A stretch of 64,000 nucleotides of DNA from Euglena gracilis (Eukaryota; Euglenida; Euglenophyceae; Euglenales). Position 1 is the first letter of the stretch. Each line of letters starts with the position of its first letter. A model generated the notes under the pieces. It was not told where the DNA came from and searched no databases. It saw only the letters and a program-made list of their open reading frames with translations. Both the position numbers and the translations under genes were made by a program. The stretch covers positions 11,531,443 to 11,595,442 of the forward strand of contig CP154956.1 in NCBI GenBank assembly GCA_039621445.1, read 5' to 3'. This document shows, piece after piece, positions 19,961 to 30,568 of the stretch.

Positions 19961-22105
19961 TAATTATTCTTGGATTGTAGTTAATCAGCTGCCTTTCATA
20001 ATGTGTGTGTGTTTCCCCAACGTTTCATTTTCAATTTGCCTTAAAATTTCAGAGATTTTGTCACCGAGGCGGGTTTCAGAAATTGTACACAAATTACAAC
20101 AGGGGAATTGGGCAGAGGTAAATTTGGTTCAAAACTCTTTTAGGCAGGCAAAGTGCCAGACCATTGAAAGAAAATTGCAGAGAAAAATTCCCGGGCCATT
20201 TTCAGAAACGGTGGTTTTTCACAAGGTACACTGCCTGAATGCGTTGTTGATGTTGTCATTCCACTTCTGTGGTTGTTCTGTTGTATTTCTTCGCTTTTCA
20301 ATTTTTGAAAAAAAATATTTCACAGCCCCAAGTGGAAGCCCCCCCCCTGTGAATGCTGGCCCTGGGCTGAAGCATTTTGCGCTCTTGTATCACAATCCTG
20401 TGAATCCTGTGCTCCGCTGGATGATATAGCGCTTGCTGCGCTTCGAAAAACCATGTAAAAACAGCAATTCAGCTTCTTTGTTCCACTGGATTGCATTTGA
20501 GTGCCACTGCTGCTTTGCACCATCTGCTCTCGTACACAGGGCTGTCCGATAAAAACAATACCAAAGGTGATATCCTGGAAAGGTGCTGTTGACACAGGGG
20601 TCAACAAACGGTGTGTCTTGGTTGGATGAGAAAGGGGGATGGTGCAGGAGTTGGGGGGTCGGACCCCCAAACACCCACGATGGCACCTTCAACACTAGGC
20701 CGCCAAAAGGATATTTGACCCAAAAATCGGAACCGGGAAATTGGGAAGAGGCAAGGGGCCTTGGTTGAAGCATTTGTACAGTTAATTTATCAAAAGTTTA
20801 AGAATGACAAAAGAACTGCCTCCTGACAGGAAGATGATGGTGATCCAGAGGCTCAGCGTGTAACCAGAAGTTCAAATATTTGAACCCGAACATTAAACTG
20901 TGGGAAAATTGCACTATTGCGCAATCGGCATGAAAAAAAAACTCAAATCCGAGATCGGCTGCCTCAGCCTCAGGTGTGGGCATCAAATGAACCCTGGTGG
21001 GGGCCTGGCACCCCCAGGGCCTGGCACTCCCTGGAGGGAGAAACCCTCCAGGGACCTGGACCTGGAGGGTTTCTGGACACCTGGACATGGATCAACAGCC
21101 CCCAACCCAACTCTCTCCCCCTTTTCCAAGGCACAGCAATGTCACAGGAAAGCTGTACAGGGGTGTATCAACGACACGGTGTGTCAACGTCGCAGTATTT
21201 CAGTGAAAAAGAAAAAGAGAATACAGAAACCCTGTGGGTGATGAATGAGGCCCCAAAAATGCGAACTGTATAATTGCACAATCCCGCATAATTGCACCTT
21301 TTATTTGCATTTTTCCACAAATAGATGCTCTTTTTGATCGGGTCTCAATTTCATTGATTCTTGCGATTTTCATTTTTTCTGTTTTCGCTTGTTTTTTTTC
21401 CCCTTGAATCACTGGGTGCGGAGGAGGGCTATTATTTGGGCAGGTCACTCTATCAATGCAATGCCCCTGATGCCCAAACAAAAAATTAAACTAAGAAACT
21501 GTCCCTTGTGACAATGCCCCAAAATGAGTGATTTTTTTTTGAATTTTTGAATGTTTTTTTTTCACCCCTTTTTATTGTGTCAAACTTGGCATTTTTGGAG
21601 ATATTTTGTTCACAATGAAAAATCATGTTTTTTGACCTATTTTTTTTTGGACCCTCCCACAGGATTTTTTTTTTTGCTAGCCCTGCCTTGCGACCGACCC
21701 CAGAGTCATTGTTTGAGGACGTTTGAGTACATGTCAGTACGTTTGAGTATGTTTGAGGAATGACATATGGTCAATTTTGCGTATTTTTGCATGAAAAATC
21801 TCAAAAAAGACACCCAGAAGAACATTTTGACCATTTTTTTTAAAATAATAATAATAATAAGTTGCCGTTTTTTGCTCAAACTCACAGTCCAGACAAAAAT
21901 GACAGGAAACAAAATCGATGAAAAAATTTGACGGGAAAAAACGACGGAAAATTATCGATTTTGGAAAATTTAATGATTGAAAAATTCAACTTTTCAGAGA
22001 AACTGGTGGCAATTTTTTAATCCATCGTCCGTGTGGTCTGCAGTTATGCAAATGGTTTGTCTGCTCAACTGCACAGACAAACCAGCGCAACCGTGCAAAC
22101 AGATC
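19961..22105. other. intergenic, mostly AT-rich, with one Tc1-like terminus
   Basis: No exon recognised. A Tc1/mariner-like left terminus CAGTCCAGACAAAAATGACA begins at 21885, without a detectable partner. An inverted ctccctggaggg / ctccaggg cluster lies at 21025-21075. Open frames at 19875-20429 and 20900-21270 show no domain. Confidence 0.4.
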
Positions 22106-22113
22106 ATTTGCAC

Positions 22114-23384
22114 CAGGGCGGTCCATAAGGGACGGGTTTTTTTTTTTAGTTGAGGACCGCCCCTTAAGGACCGCCCCCCCCCCCAGGGCAGTTTTGGACC
22201 CAAAAAAAAATTTTCCGGCACCTTCAGCGCCGGGTGTTTTTTTTTGACCCATTTTGGGACCATATGCAGGCACCCATAGCTAAAATGGCTTAAAATGGCC
22301 TTAAATGACCTAAAATGGCCTAAAATGGCCTAAAATGGGGGAATTTTGGGGCTTGAACTTAGGTGCTTGCCAAGGTTGACTGCTTGTTTTTTTTAAAAAA
22401 ACCAGGTTTTTTTCAAAAAAAAGAACTTGTTTTTTTAAAAAACATGCTTTTTTTAAAAAAAGCACAACAAAAAAAATGTCTGGAAAAATTAAAAAACGTC
22501 ACTCTTTGATGACCAAAAAAAATGACTTTTTCCTCAATAAATGGCCATTTCGCAAAGAAAACCCCCTCAAAGCCCCCATTTTTCACACCTTCCAACAAAT
22601 CAACATTTCTCAAAATTTTGATTTTGAGAGGTTTTTGAAGCAAAAGAATGCCATTTAAAATCCAAAAAAATTGACAGAGGAAAAATGTCAGTAAAATTTG
22701 ACTGTTTCAAAATTTGGTCCACTTTTTTTTGACCTTCGTTATTTTCCACCCCACCTCCTAAAACTACCAAATTTAACCCTGAAATCTTTGAGATTTTTTG
22801 TGAAAAAAAATGTGGTTTTCCATCACCTTCCAATTTTATCGGTTCTAGTTTTATATAGCCCCAATTTCCCCCCCCCCCCGATATTTTGGGTTCATTTTTC
22901 AAAAAAAATTCAATTTTTTTCAGCCCAAATGCCCCGTTTTCCCGAAATTGGTGAAAATGCTGCCCAAAATGTTGCCCAAAACCCCCCCAAACCCCATTTT
23001 TTTTTCACACCTTCTAAAATTTCAACATTTCTTAAAAATTTTGATTTTGAGAGATTTTGGAAGCAAAAAAATGTCACTGAAAATCCAAAAATTTCCAAGG
23101 GAAAAAATGTCAGTAAAATGTTCCAAAATTTGGTCCCATTTTTTTTACCTTGCATTTTTTTTGACCCTCCTCCTAAAAACTAACAATTTTCAACCCTAAA
23201 ATTTTGGAGATTTTTTTTGGGGGAAAAAATGTGATTTTCCATCAAAAAAACCATGTATTTTGGGTTCATTTTTCAAAAAAAAATTCAAAAAATTTTCCCC
23301 GGCCAAAATCTTCTTTTCCTTATTTTTTGGTTGAAGTGTATGGGGACGCGAATTTTTTTCTTTTTTTGCTTAAGGACCGCCCTG
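22114..23384. mobile_element. 1.27-kb hAT-like element (family A) with perfect 8-bp TSD
   Basis: Ends CAGGGCGGTCC and GGACCGCCCTG are perfect 11-bp inverted repeats, flanked by ATTTGCAC on both sides (22106-22113, 23385-23392). The left end continues ataagggacggg..., as in the 0.3-kb copies. The interior is AT-rich with long T/A runs and holds an internal direct duplication of about 100 bp (22580-22660 and 22995-23075; 'ttttgattttgagag..tttttgaagcaaa'). No transposase ORF, so non-autonomous. Confidence 0.85.
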
Positions 23385-23392
23385 ATTTGCAC

Positions 23393-24107
23393 AGTTTATT
23401 ACGGGTTTTGGGTGACAGTTGTGACTTTCAAAATGTCGGTGTGGGTAATTAAGCAAATGGGCCAAGCCAACCATGTGTTAAGTGTGCAATCGGCCGACCA
23501 AGTAAAAGGGGGGTCTACAGGGATCCTGAAGAGGTTTTGGGAGTGCTGGGGGGGATCCTCAAATAGAATTCAGTACAAAAGACCCCTTTGGTGTGTTCCT
23601 TGGAAGGGCGTCTGGTTGCAATTCCGTGCAACAAGGTTCATTCGGGGGAAGTTTTCTTCCAGATGCATGAAAGAGAACCTAACAGAGAGAGACAGTTGGA
23701 TTATTTCCAGCGCCTTATGCTTGTTGTTCCCCTCAAGGGGAGGAGGGGATGGACTCCCCCCTGCACGTCCTCCCACTCATTTAATATTTTTGAGCCAGCC
23801 CAGGAGAAAAAGGGGGGCATGAGGTGGGTGCTCTTGGGCCCCACTTTAAGACAATGCATCGCGGCAATCTCTGTCACAGCCTGAGGGGGCTGCGACCGGT
23901 CAAGGTGGCACGGTAATTACACGGTAATTTTTGGGCATTTTTTTACCTTCCTGACCACCTTGACCAGTCGCTGCCCCTTCAAAATAATAGGGGTTTCCTT
24001 GATGGTGTGTGATGGTACTTTGATTGGCTGGTGTTTCGGAGTTTTGCCAGAGAACAGACTTTGCTTCTCACTCTTACCGGCCACCATTTCCCTCTGGCGC
24101 GTCACAG
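23393..24107. other. intergenic, nothing recognised
   Basis: Mixed composition. Open frames at 23253-23822 and 23588-23884 show no domain or splice pattern that I can defend. Confidence 0.35.
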
Positions 24108-24115
24108 TATTGGAC

Positions 24116-24539
24116 CAGGCCTTTGCTCAAGAGTTCACAACACCCTCCGGGGGGGGGGGGGGCTGGACTGCAGCTAGTCCGAATTCGGCTAGTGGGAATT
24201 CTGGTGGACCTCCTGGGGGGGCGTCCGCTAGTTAGTGGCAAATTTTTTCCAGTGACCGGCGCAAAGCGCCGATTTTTTTGGGCCCCAAAAATGGCCAAAA
24301 ATGACCATTTTTGGCCATTTTTGGGATTTTTTTTTTGGGAACAAAATCAGCCAAAAGAAAATGCACCAAAACCCTCATTTCCACCTCGGCGCGAAGTGCT
24401 GGAGGAATTTTTTTTCCAGTCAGGGGGACCCCTCGCCCCCCCCCCTGGGGGAGGGGGAAGGGGGGTCTAGCTTGTCCATTTTTCCAGTGTCTAGCAAAAT
24501 GTCTAGCCAGTGGACCCGGGGTGCTTAAGCAATGGCCTG
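24116..24539. mobile_element. 424-bp hAT-like MITE with perfect 8-bp TSD
   Basis: The left end CAGGCCTTTGCTCAAGAGTT and the right end GGTGCTTAAGCAATGGCCTG form imperfect inverted repeats. The element is flanked by TATTGGAC at 24108-24115 and 24540-24547. The interior has two G/C-run palindromes, two GGCGC-type palindromes (24257, 24385) and ggccattttt blocks. The duplicated target shows a clean transposition event. Confidence 0.85.
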
Positions 24540-24547
24540 TATTGGAC

Positions 24548-25072
24548 CCCCTGCCCCTTGCATGGGCTGGGCATTTGGGGGTGGTCAGAAATCGCAGCTC
24601 TTGTCCTATCATACGGCTGGCCTCAGATTTGCACAGGCTGCCACAGTCCCCAACCATGTGGACCCTCATGAGACCCACCTGGCAAATTTGAAACGTGTGA
24701 AATGTGTCAGAGGAACAGAACTTTTTTGCTCCATTCTGAATCTGACAGAACCATTCCCAACCCTCTGCTGATTACCCCCCATTGGGCCTTCTTGGGAAGG
24801 GGCTCTCAGGGTGTTATTTTAAGTTTTTCACAGGTGCCAGAATGGTATATTTGGTTGTCCCAAGTAAGCACTTTTTATGAAGCGTTTGGTGATTTAGCGG
24901 TTAGTCTTTTTCTGATCTCTTTTGGTACCTGCTGTTAAATTTTTTGATACACTGTGTGTAGATACAAGAAACCCAATTTGTAAAAATGGTTTTTTCCAAG
25001 ACCAAGTTTAAGAGTGAAATTTCTGAGAATGGAATGAATTGCACTGCCTGTTCCGCTCTACAGTGACGCACT
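24548..25072. other. upstream region of the PDI gene
   Basis: No core promoter element I can defend. AT-rich from 24890, with no repeat ends. The 5' UTR and any regulatory sites of the PDI gene should lie here. Confidence 0.35.
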
Positions 25073-25209
25073 ATGCATTTCGCTCCCCTTTTCTTTTGCC
25101 TTCTGTTTTCGGTTGCTCTGACCAAACCAGTGGTGTTGACGGAGTCCAGCTTTGACAATTTGGTTTACAGCTCTGGGAAGCGAGCCTTCATCAAGTTCTT
25201 TGCTCCCTG
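25073..25209 (+). CDS. PDI exon 1: signal peptide and start of Trx domain
   Basis: ATG 25073 begins a hydrophobic leader followed by KPVVLTESSFDNLVYSSGKR and AFIKFFAPW. Phase 2 at a GT donor (CCCTG|GTGTGC, 25210-25211). The next exon completes Trp and gives CGHC. The start is the only ATG in frame before the leader. Confidence 0.85.
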
Positions 25210-28200
25210 GTGTGCTCGTTACGTTGTCATTTGCCTTGTTTCTTTTGTTGTGTTGGGCTAGGGGCTGCTGCACTGGTCTGAAACAATTCGAAGTGACCGG
25301 TTCTGAAGCATGCAAACATTTTGTAGCAATGGCTGTGGCTCGTGACCCATCTTTTCAAAGTTAATGTTATTATCGTCAATGGTCATTCAAATCATCCAAT
25401 TTAGCCAAATTCCTATTTTCAACGGTCGCAGAAGTTTTGCTTACTGTCTGGGAAGGTGTCATGTTGGGTTGTATTTCGATTTGGGAAGTCTTATGCATAG
25501 CCAGTTTTCATGTCATGACTTCCTGACACAAATTGTGAGAATAATTAGGGAAAGCTTTGAACAATAATTGCCCATGTATGATTTGTTCCAATTCTTTTTG
25601 TTCCACAGGTGTGGTCATTGCAAGTCCATGAAGCCGGCATGGGACACACTGGGAGGAGAGTATGCGGGCTCATCCTCTGTTCTGATTGCGAGGCAGAGGC
25701 TTGTTTCTGGTACTGTGAAAGGGGAGGTTGGTGACGTTGTGGTCGGCATGTCATCCAAAGCTCGCATTCGACAGGCACATGCAGACATGTGCCTTTGCAC
25801 GCAGATGCACCAGCATCACATGTATGAGGGCATATGCCCACACACACTCTCTCCGTCACTCATGCACACACATGTAAGATCACACACACGCACGCGCACA
25901 CACAAACAAACGCAACACGCACAGCTCGCATCTACGCACACAATACACACATGAAAACGCAACACACACACACACACACACATTGTTCCACCCCCCCACA
26001 GAGCATGCTTATTTCCCATCACGATAAGAATGCTGATTTGTGCTGGCAATCAGCTTCAAAGAAATGCACATCAGTGGGATATTTCTCCCTCTGTAACATT
26101 GCCTTAAATCCAAAGAACCTGCTTGTTCTGCTTGAGAGGCCTCTGGGTGGGATGTGGATTGCACCGAGGAGCAGGCGCTGTGCAAGCGCTTCGGGGTCAG
26201 CGGCTACCCGACGGTGAAGTACTGGGGGGCAGGGCGTCGCTTAAGCCGGAGGGGACCCCACCCCCGGGGCGTCGTTAAGTGGCGCCCTGCTGGGGGGAGG
26301 ACAGCCCGAAGGAAGGCTCAGATTACTCCCAAGGGCGCGACCTGGAGTCCCTGCGCAACTTTGTGAAGGAAAACCTGGAGGTGTGGAGCTATTCACAGGG
26401 GGGAAATGTTTGCTGTTTCTCATCGATGGGCTGCATTTTCGCCAACTCGGGATTCTTTCAGGAGAATAACTGGAAATTTTGTATTTTTTTAAAAAAAAGT
26501 TTGTGTTTGTGTGTGTGATCTCTGAGGGAAGGTCGACGAGTCTTTGAAAATTTTGCAAGGACTGATTCCCTGTTCTGAACTGAATTGTGTACAGGGGAAC
26601 AAAAATAACGGTAGACAAGATTACAGTAAAAAATATTTTGGTAAATTTTGATTTTGGAAAGTGAATTTTGGTGAAATACGGTATTCAGCCATTTTTTAAC
26701 GCTTTTTTTGCCATGTGTCGAGCGGTGTTGCCCATGCTTTTTATTGAGGAAATTGAACAGATTCTGGCTATTTTGCCTCAAAAATGCCATCAAGGGTCAA
26801 TATTTGCCAACATTCATGCAATTTTTGTCATGTTTTTGCATTTTTTTGCCATTTTTGGGCATTTTGGACCATTTGTCAGCCATTTTTTTTTGTCACTTTG
26901 AGCTGAGGTTTACGAAGAGGGTGTGGGAAGCAGACACTGGTCGAAAATTGCTGTAAAAAATGATGGTGATGTTTATATTTATGTTTTTATTTATATATGT
27001 GTGTGGTATATATATATATATATATGCATATAGACACATATTTTTGTTTGTATATATGTATGGTGATATATATACATATATTTACGTATATATGTGATGG
27101 TATTTTACCAAATTTTTTGTCCACCCTGTGTGTACATGTATGTGTTCCATAAATACCAAGGAACCTGGAAAATTTTCTTTCCTGATCGTCCTCTGCTTTG
27201 GCTGACTTTCATCATCATAGGTTGCACCACCTCTGTCTTACCCCCCCCCCCCACCAAGTTGCAGGGTATGTGCTGCAGCATGCCAAGGAGATGATTGGCC
27301 ACCTGGCAGACACGCGCACTGTTCAAACGTAGAAAACTGTTCAAACGTGGAAATCATCCTTTTTGTACCCAAGGCATTTCGTTGGAATGTAAATGGAGCC
27401 TTTAATTTTGCTGATGCGGCGCTTTGCGCTTTCTTCACTTGGGGTAAGCTTTTTTGCGTGTCTGACCTGTGACAGCCATGTGGCTTTTCTTTTCCTCTGA
27501 TTTGCAGGTCAAGTGCACAATCAGCGACCCCAGCTCGTGCACCGAGAAGGAACAGGAGTACAAACAGAGCCATTCCGTTGCATCGGCACATAATTATTGA
27601 TAATGACAGTTCTAACCCTCCCCCAAAATAAGACCCCCCAAAAATAAGACCCCTCCTAGGCCGATTGAGCAATAATCCAAAAACAAGACCCCCCCAAAAG
27701 AAGACTCCCCCCCTGGAGGTTTCCAGCAACGGACCCAAAAATAAGACCCAGGTGTTATATTTTGAGGGGGTCTTATTTTTTGTCAGACGTTGGTCCGATG
27801 CTCCTGCCCAGAATCTTTGTTTTGTCAAGCCAAAACCAGTCATTGGGTCTGGAACAGAAGTCTTGCCAGAAAGAAGAGCCTCCGATGTAACCCTGCTGTG
27901 TGCGACCCAGGTGTCAAAAAAAATCAATTTCTCTAAAATTTCTCAAAAATGGTGGGGAATCAAAGGAAATGTCCGGAGACCTAAATTGAAGCCCTTAAAA
28001 TGCTTCATCCAACAGTGTTTTGATTTTCCCCGCAACTCCCCACCTAGCCCGAGTTACGGTCATTTCTCGGTCAATTTTGGGAATTCCTGTGCGATTGCCT
28101 TGCGCACTGGCGGCTGGTCCCATTTCGAAGATGGCCACCAAGTCCCCGGAGCAGGCGAAGAAGGAGCTGGGCCGCCTGGAGGGGATGGCGGGCAACAAGA

Positions 28201-28258
28201 TGACCGCGGAGCAGAAGGCGTGGCTGAAGGCGCGCGTCCAGATCATGCATTCATTTAG
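25073..28258 (+). CDS. ER protein disulfide isomerase, one thioredoxin domain plus helical C-terminal domain
   Basis: Forms and shuffles disulfides in secretory proteins in the ER lumen. Exons: 25073-25209, 25609-25690, about 26151-26380, 27508-27576, and 28131 to about 28258. They encode a signal peptide (MHFAPLFFCLLFSVALTKP), the Trx fold with FFAPW-CGHC-K, the conserved cis-Pro segment (RFGVSGYPTVKYW) and the strand/helix 'SQGRDLESLRNFVKENLE'. These are followed by a Cys-containing linker (VKCTISDPSSCTEKEQEY) and a helical end 'SPEQAKKELGRLEGMAGNKM' like the ERp29/P5-type tails of protist PDIs. The total is about 190 residues, usual for one-domain PDIs. Oddities: a 60-bp MITE lies inside exon 3; the exon 2/3 join is unresolved; no stop or KDEL-like signal is seen in frame after 28258. 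It may be functional if the MITE is spliced out, otherwise a pseudogene. Confidence 0.85.
25609..25690 (+). CDS. PDI exon 2: CGHC active site
   Basis: Acceptor ttccacag (25607-25608) followed by G. Reads W-CGHCKSMKPAWDTLGGEYA and SSVLIA. Both redox cysteines are present. The donor is not clear: the expected continuation (DVDCTEEQ) is at 26151, and neither end shows a clean GT or AG at the ideal spot. Confidence 0.85.
25855..25982. repeat. (CA)n microsatellite in PDI intron
   Basis: Interrupted CA/CG dinucleotide repeat. Confidence 0.9.
26151..26380 (+). CDS. PDI exon 3, split by a 60-bp MITE
   Basis: 26151-26228 reads DVDCTEEQALCKRFGVSGYP then TVKYWG. From 26300 the same gene continues DSPKEGSDYSQGRDLESLRN then FVKENLE, ending at a perfect GT donor (GAG|GTGTGG, 26381). 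The two halves are separated by element plus duplicated target (68 bases), which shifts the frame. Removing 26229-26299 as a GC-AG intron restores the frame (KYWG-DSPKEG). A 44-base GT-AG removal (26236-26279) is also open and would add eight residues. Confidence 0.8.
26230..26289. mobile_element. 60-bp hAT-like MITE (family C) inside PDI coding exon, perfect TSD
   Basis: Left end CAGGGCGTCGCTTAAG; right end CGTTAAGTGGCGCCCTG. These are inverted repeats joined by a short C/G-run stem. Flanks are CTGGGGGG at 26222-26229 and 26290-26297. The host sequence closes perfectly over it (Trp-Gly-Glu-Asp codons), so the insertion into a pre-existing exon is certain. The next question is whether it is spliced. 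Confidence 0.9.
26590..27500. other. PDI intron with Tc1-like terminus and AT repeats
   Basis: A Tc1/mariner-like left end (tacaggggaacaaaaataacgg) begins at about 26589. T-rich ccattttt blocks occupy 26690-26900, TA/ATGT repeats 26985-27095, and a C-run 27241-27252. No exon recognised. Confidence 0.45.
27508..27576 (+). CDS. PDI exon 4: cysteine-containing linker
   Basis: Acceptor atttgcag (27506-27507) followed by G. Reads VKCTISDPSSCTEKEQEYKQ then SHS in phase 0 with exon 3, and ends at GT (TCC|GTTGCA, 27577). The 'C-x8-C-x-EKE' pattern recalls the linker before the helical tail in stramenopile and dinoflagellate PDIs (from memory). Confidence 0.75.
27620..27781. mobile_element. foldback MITE in PDI intron (AAAATAAGACCCCC arms)
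   Basis: Arms ccccaaaataagacccccc (left) and gagggggtcttattttt (right) are inverted. An inner second pair (aaaaacaagaccccccc / cccaaaaataagaccc) lies between them. No clear target duplication. Confidence 0.55.
27935..28080. repeat. single satellite module in PDI intron
   Basis: 'tctcaaaaatggtggggaatcaaaggaaatgtccggagacctaaattgaag...gcaactccccacctagcccgagttacgg' matches the modules at 17510-17650 and 17730-17870. A lone copy of the right-end satellite component. Confidence 0.7.
28131..28258 (+). CDS. PDI exon 5: helical C-terminal domain
   Basis: Acceptor tttcgaag (28129-28130). Reads MATKSPEQAKKELGRLEGMA then GNKMTAEQKAWLKARVQIMH. It is GC-rich (unlike its surroundings) and matches the amphipathic helical tail of ERp29-type/P5-like PDIs ('...L.RLEGM....K....K.W...R..I...'). 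Related proteins end a few residues later, but here the frame runs on through low-complexity DNA, so the stop has been lost or another exon follows. Confidence 0.75.
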
Positions 28259-29980
28259 CCCCTGCGCCCCCTGGGAGGGGGTTTTGCCGCTGGTTCCAGA
28301 GGTGCTGATTTTTAGGTCAGACAGTTATTGCCCGAAGGAATTTTTCTGTGCACAATGCTGTGGCGGAGGGGGGCAGTGGACTCCCCCACCAGGCTTTCCC
28401 ATGGAACCCTGCCCCCCGAAGGCTGGGGTGCTCCATCAGTCTGCCCTTTCTGCCAGAAGTTTGCTTGACCTGGAACGGGTTTTGGTGACTTGGGGGGTAT
28501 TGTTCGGCCGGAAACCTTTAAGGGGGTTTTCTATTTCGGGGCGGTTTTTTGGGTGGACAGGTAGGTTGACGTATTCGGATGGAGAGATGGGCAGGTCGGG
28601 CAGGTTGGGCCTCTTGATTCGCGAAACACTGGTTTGACCCTCCCTCTCAGGGGTTTGGGGGGGTTTGGTAACGCCTAGGCCAGCAGCCGGCCGGGGACTC
28701 GAATGGGGTCAATTTTAAAAACAGTCGAAAGTGCATTTTTTGACGTTTGGACAGATGAGCGAAAATGCCAGGACTCATTTTCTTCCCCGATGTCCACGTG
28801 TTTTTGTCAAACTTTTGTGATTTTTTCTGCCAAACTGTGGCGATTTTTTTCTGCCATTTTTTCTGTGGGTTTTTCAGTGAATGTGCTGGGACAGGAATTT
28901 TTTTGCATGAAGGATGGCCGTCTGTCAGTCCTACCCAGGCAGGGCTGTGGGGGGAATACCAGAAACCCCATGGTGGTGGGTGGTTGTTCTCCCCCTTCTG
29001 GATTTCCAGCGACGCCAATGTTTAGGTCCAGATTTTTTTCTGTGCCGACGGCACTGAAGTTTTTTTCCTTGCACCAAGCCTTCCGCAAAGCCCTGGGCCG
29101 GGCCCACAAACACTTGGTCACTACCCCCCCCCCCCCCCCGGAGGGTGGGCGACAACAGGGGGTGGAACGCAAATTCAAAGTCAAAGGAAAAAAACACAAC
29201 CCCCCAAACACAAATTTTGCAATCGAAAAAAAAACACAAAAAAACACTGCGAGTTTTTTTTTGGTGATTGCTGGGAATTTTCGGAAATTCCACACTTTGG
29301 CCCCGCTTTTCCCTGAGACCAATTTTTTGTCAAATTTTTGCCATTTCTGGATCTTTTTTTTTGACATCAACTTGCATATTCCTGAATGAAAATATTTGGT
29401 GTAAATTTTTTTCCTCTCCAGCAGAAATCCTGGGAATTTTCTGAAGGAATTTGCATGCAACTTGCTTTTCTTCGCTTTTGCGTCCGTTTTTCTGGGGTCC
29501 ATGTTTTGTCCTCCCCTCCCGGGTCACTGGTTTTTTCAAAATGACTGGCTGGTATTTGGGCCAAACCCCCTCCCCCGTGCGTTGGGAGGTGGTGGTTGGC
29601 AAAAAACCACTGACGTGGCCCGGCGCAGAAAGGAGGCAGATATCTTTTGACGTTTGTGGTCGATTTCCTCTTTGGATTCCAGAGCGCCTGCAGGGGGTGG
29701 TCACTGACTGGTCTTAAAAAAGAAAAGGTTGGCTGTCTTTTGGAAGTGTTGATGTGACCCCGGGGGGGGTCAGTAAAAAGTTTGTGTCGCCTGACCCAAG
29801 GCCAGGGCAGCATGTTGTCAAAGGTTTTTTTGGTCAATTTTGGGTGGGTTTTGTGTGAGCAGGTCGACCCCCCCGGGTGGAGGACAGGTCATGTGTGAGC
29901 AGGTTTTTGCAAAAAAAAAGTAGATTGGTGGGTTTGGGCTCAAGGAAAAGTGTCAACCTCCCCTCGGTTGCTAAGTGAAT
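28259..29980. other. intergenic MITE fossils
   Basis: 28690-28925 is a degenerate family A copy ('gcattttttgacgtttggacagatgag', 'gtgctgggacagga'). 29510-29740 belongs to the 'gtgactgactggtttttt' family, also at 33888, 34806 and 43565. Numerous C/G-run palindromes. No gene recognised. Confidence 0.45.
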
Positions 29981-30110
29981 CTATGACCCGGATCCTGAAG
30001 CAGCAGACCGCCTAGGCTGCATAACCGCCGGGGGCGCCTGTCTGTGGCGACGCTGTCTTTCTTTGTCGCTGGGGTTGTCTGTTGTTCGCTTGTGCACTAA
30101 CTGAAGGGTC
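29981..30110 (-). CDS. possible terminal exon on the - strand, unidentified
   Basis: On the - strand a coding-like, repeat-free stretch reads AVNMETLQLVHKRTTDNPSD then KERQRRHRQAPPAVMQPRRS and ends at TAG (29981). Composition and codon use are like the real exons, unlike the C/G-run repeats on either side. No domain. A second frame just upstream (KAASNSDELILETVRPW) may be part of it. No acceptor chosen. Confidence 0.3.
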
Positions 30111-30240
30111 TCCATATTCACGGCCAGGGTCGGACCGTCTCGAGGATCAGTTCGTCGCTGTTGCTGGCAGCCTTGATTCGTGCCATATGAAAAAAGTTTG
30201 TGGTCACAATATGGGATGTGAAAAGTTGCACACTGACACA

Positions 30241-30417
30241 TACCATGCCCCCCCCCCATATTGTACCCCCCCCCATAATGTACCCCCCCCACGGGGTACC
30301 CCCCCACCATGGACCATGACCTTGGCCGCCCCCCATATTGTACCCCCCCCCATAATGTACCTCCCCCCCAGAAAATGGCTCCCAGGGGGGGGTACAATAT
30401 GGGGGGGGGGCATGGTA
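30241..30417. mobile_element. foldback MITE, CATATTGT family
   Basis: Perfect inverted ends of 26-27 bp (TACCATG, C-run, CATATTGTACC and reverse complement). Inside, three more 'C-run-ATATTGTACC / ATAATGTACC' units. A sister element of the same design lies at 52191-52372. No convincing target duplication. Confidence 0.7.
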
Positions 30418-30568
30418 CCTGGACAGGAAACAGGTTCATCTGTGTTTCGTCCAAAGCTTGATCAGACGCAGCTTTCATCGAACCGTTTGAGGAACCAGGG
30501 GTCTGCACAAATCCTGGGGAGGTGCCTGAGAGAGACTCCCTTGGGTCCCCCAATTCGAACTCAATTGG

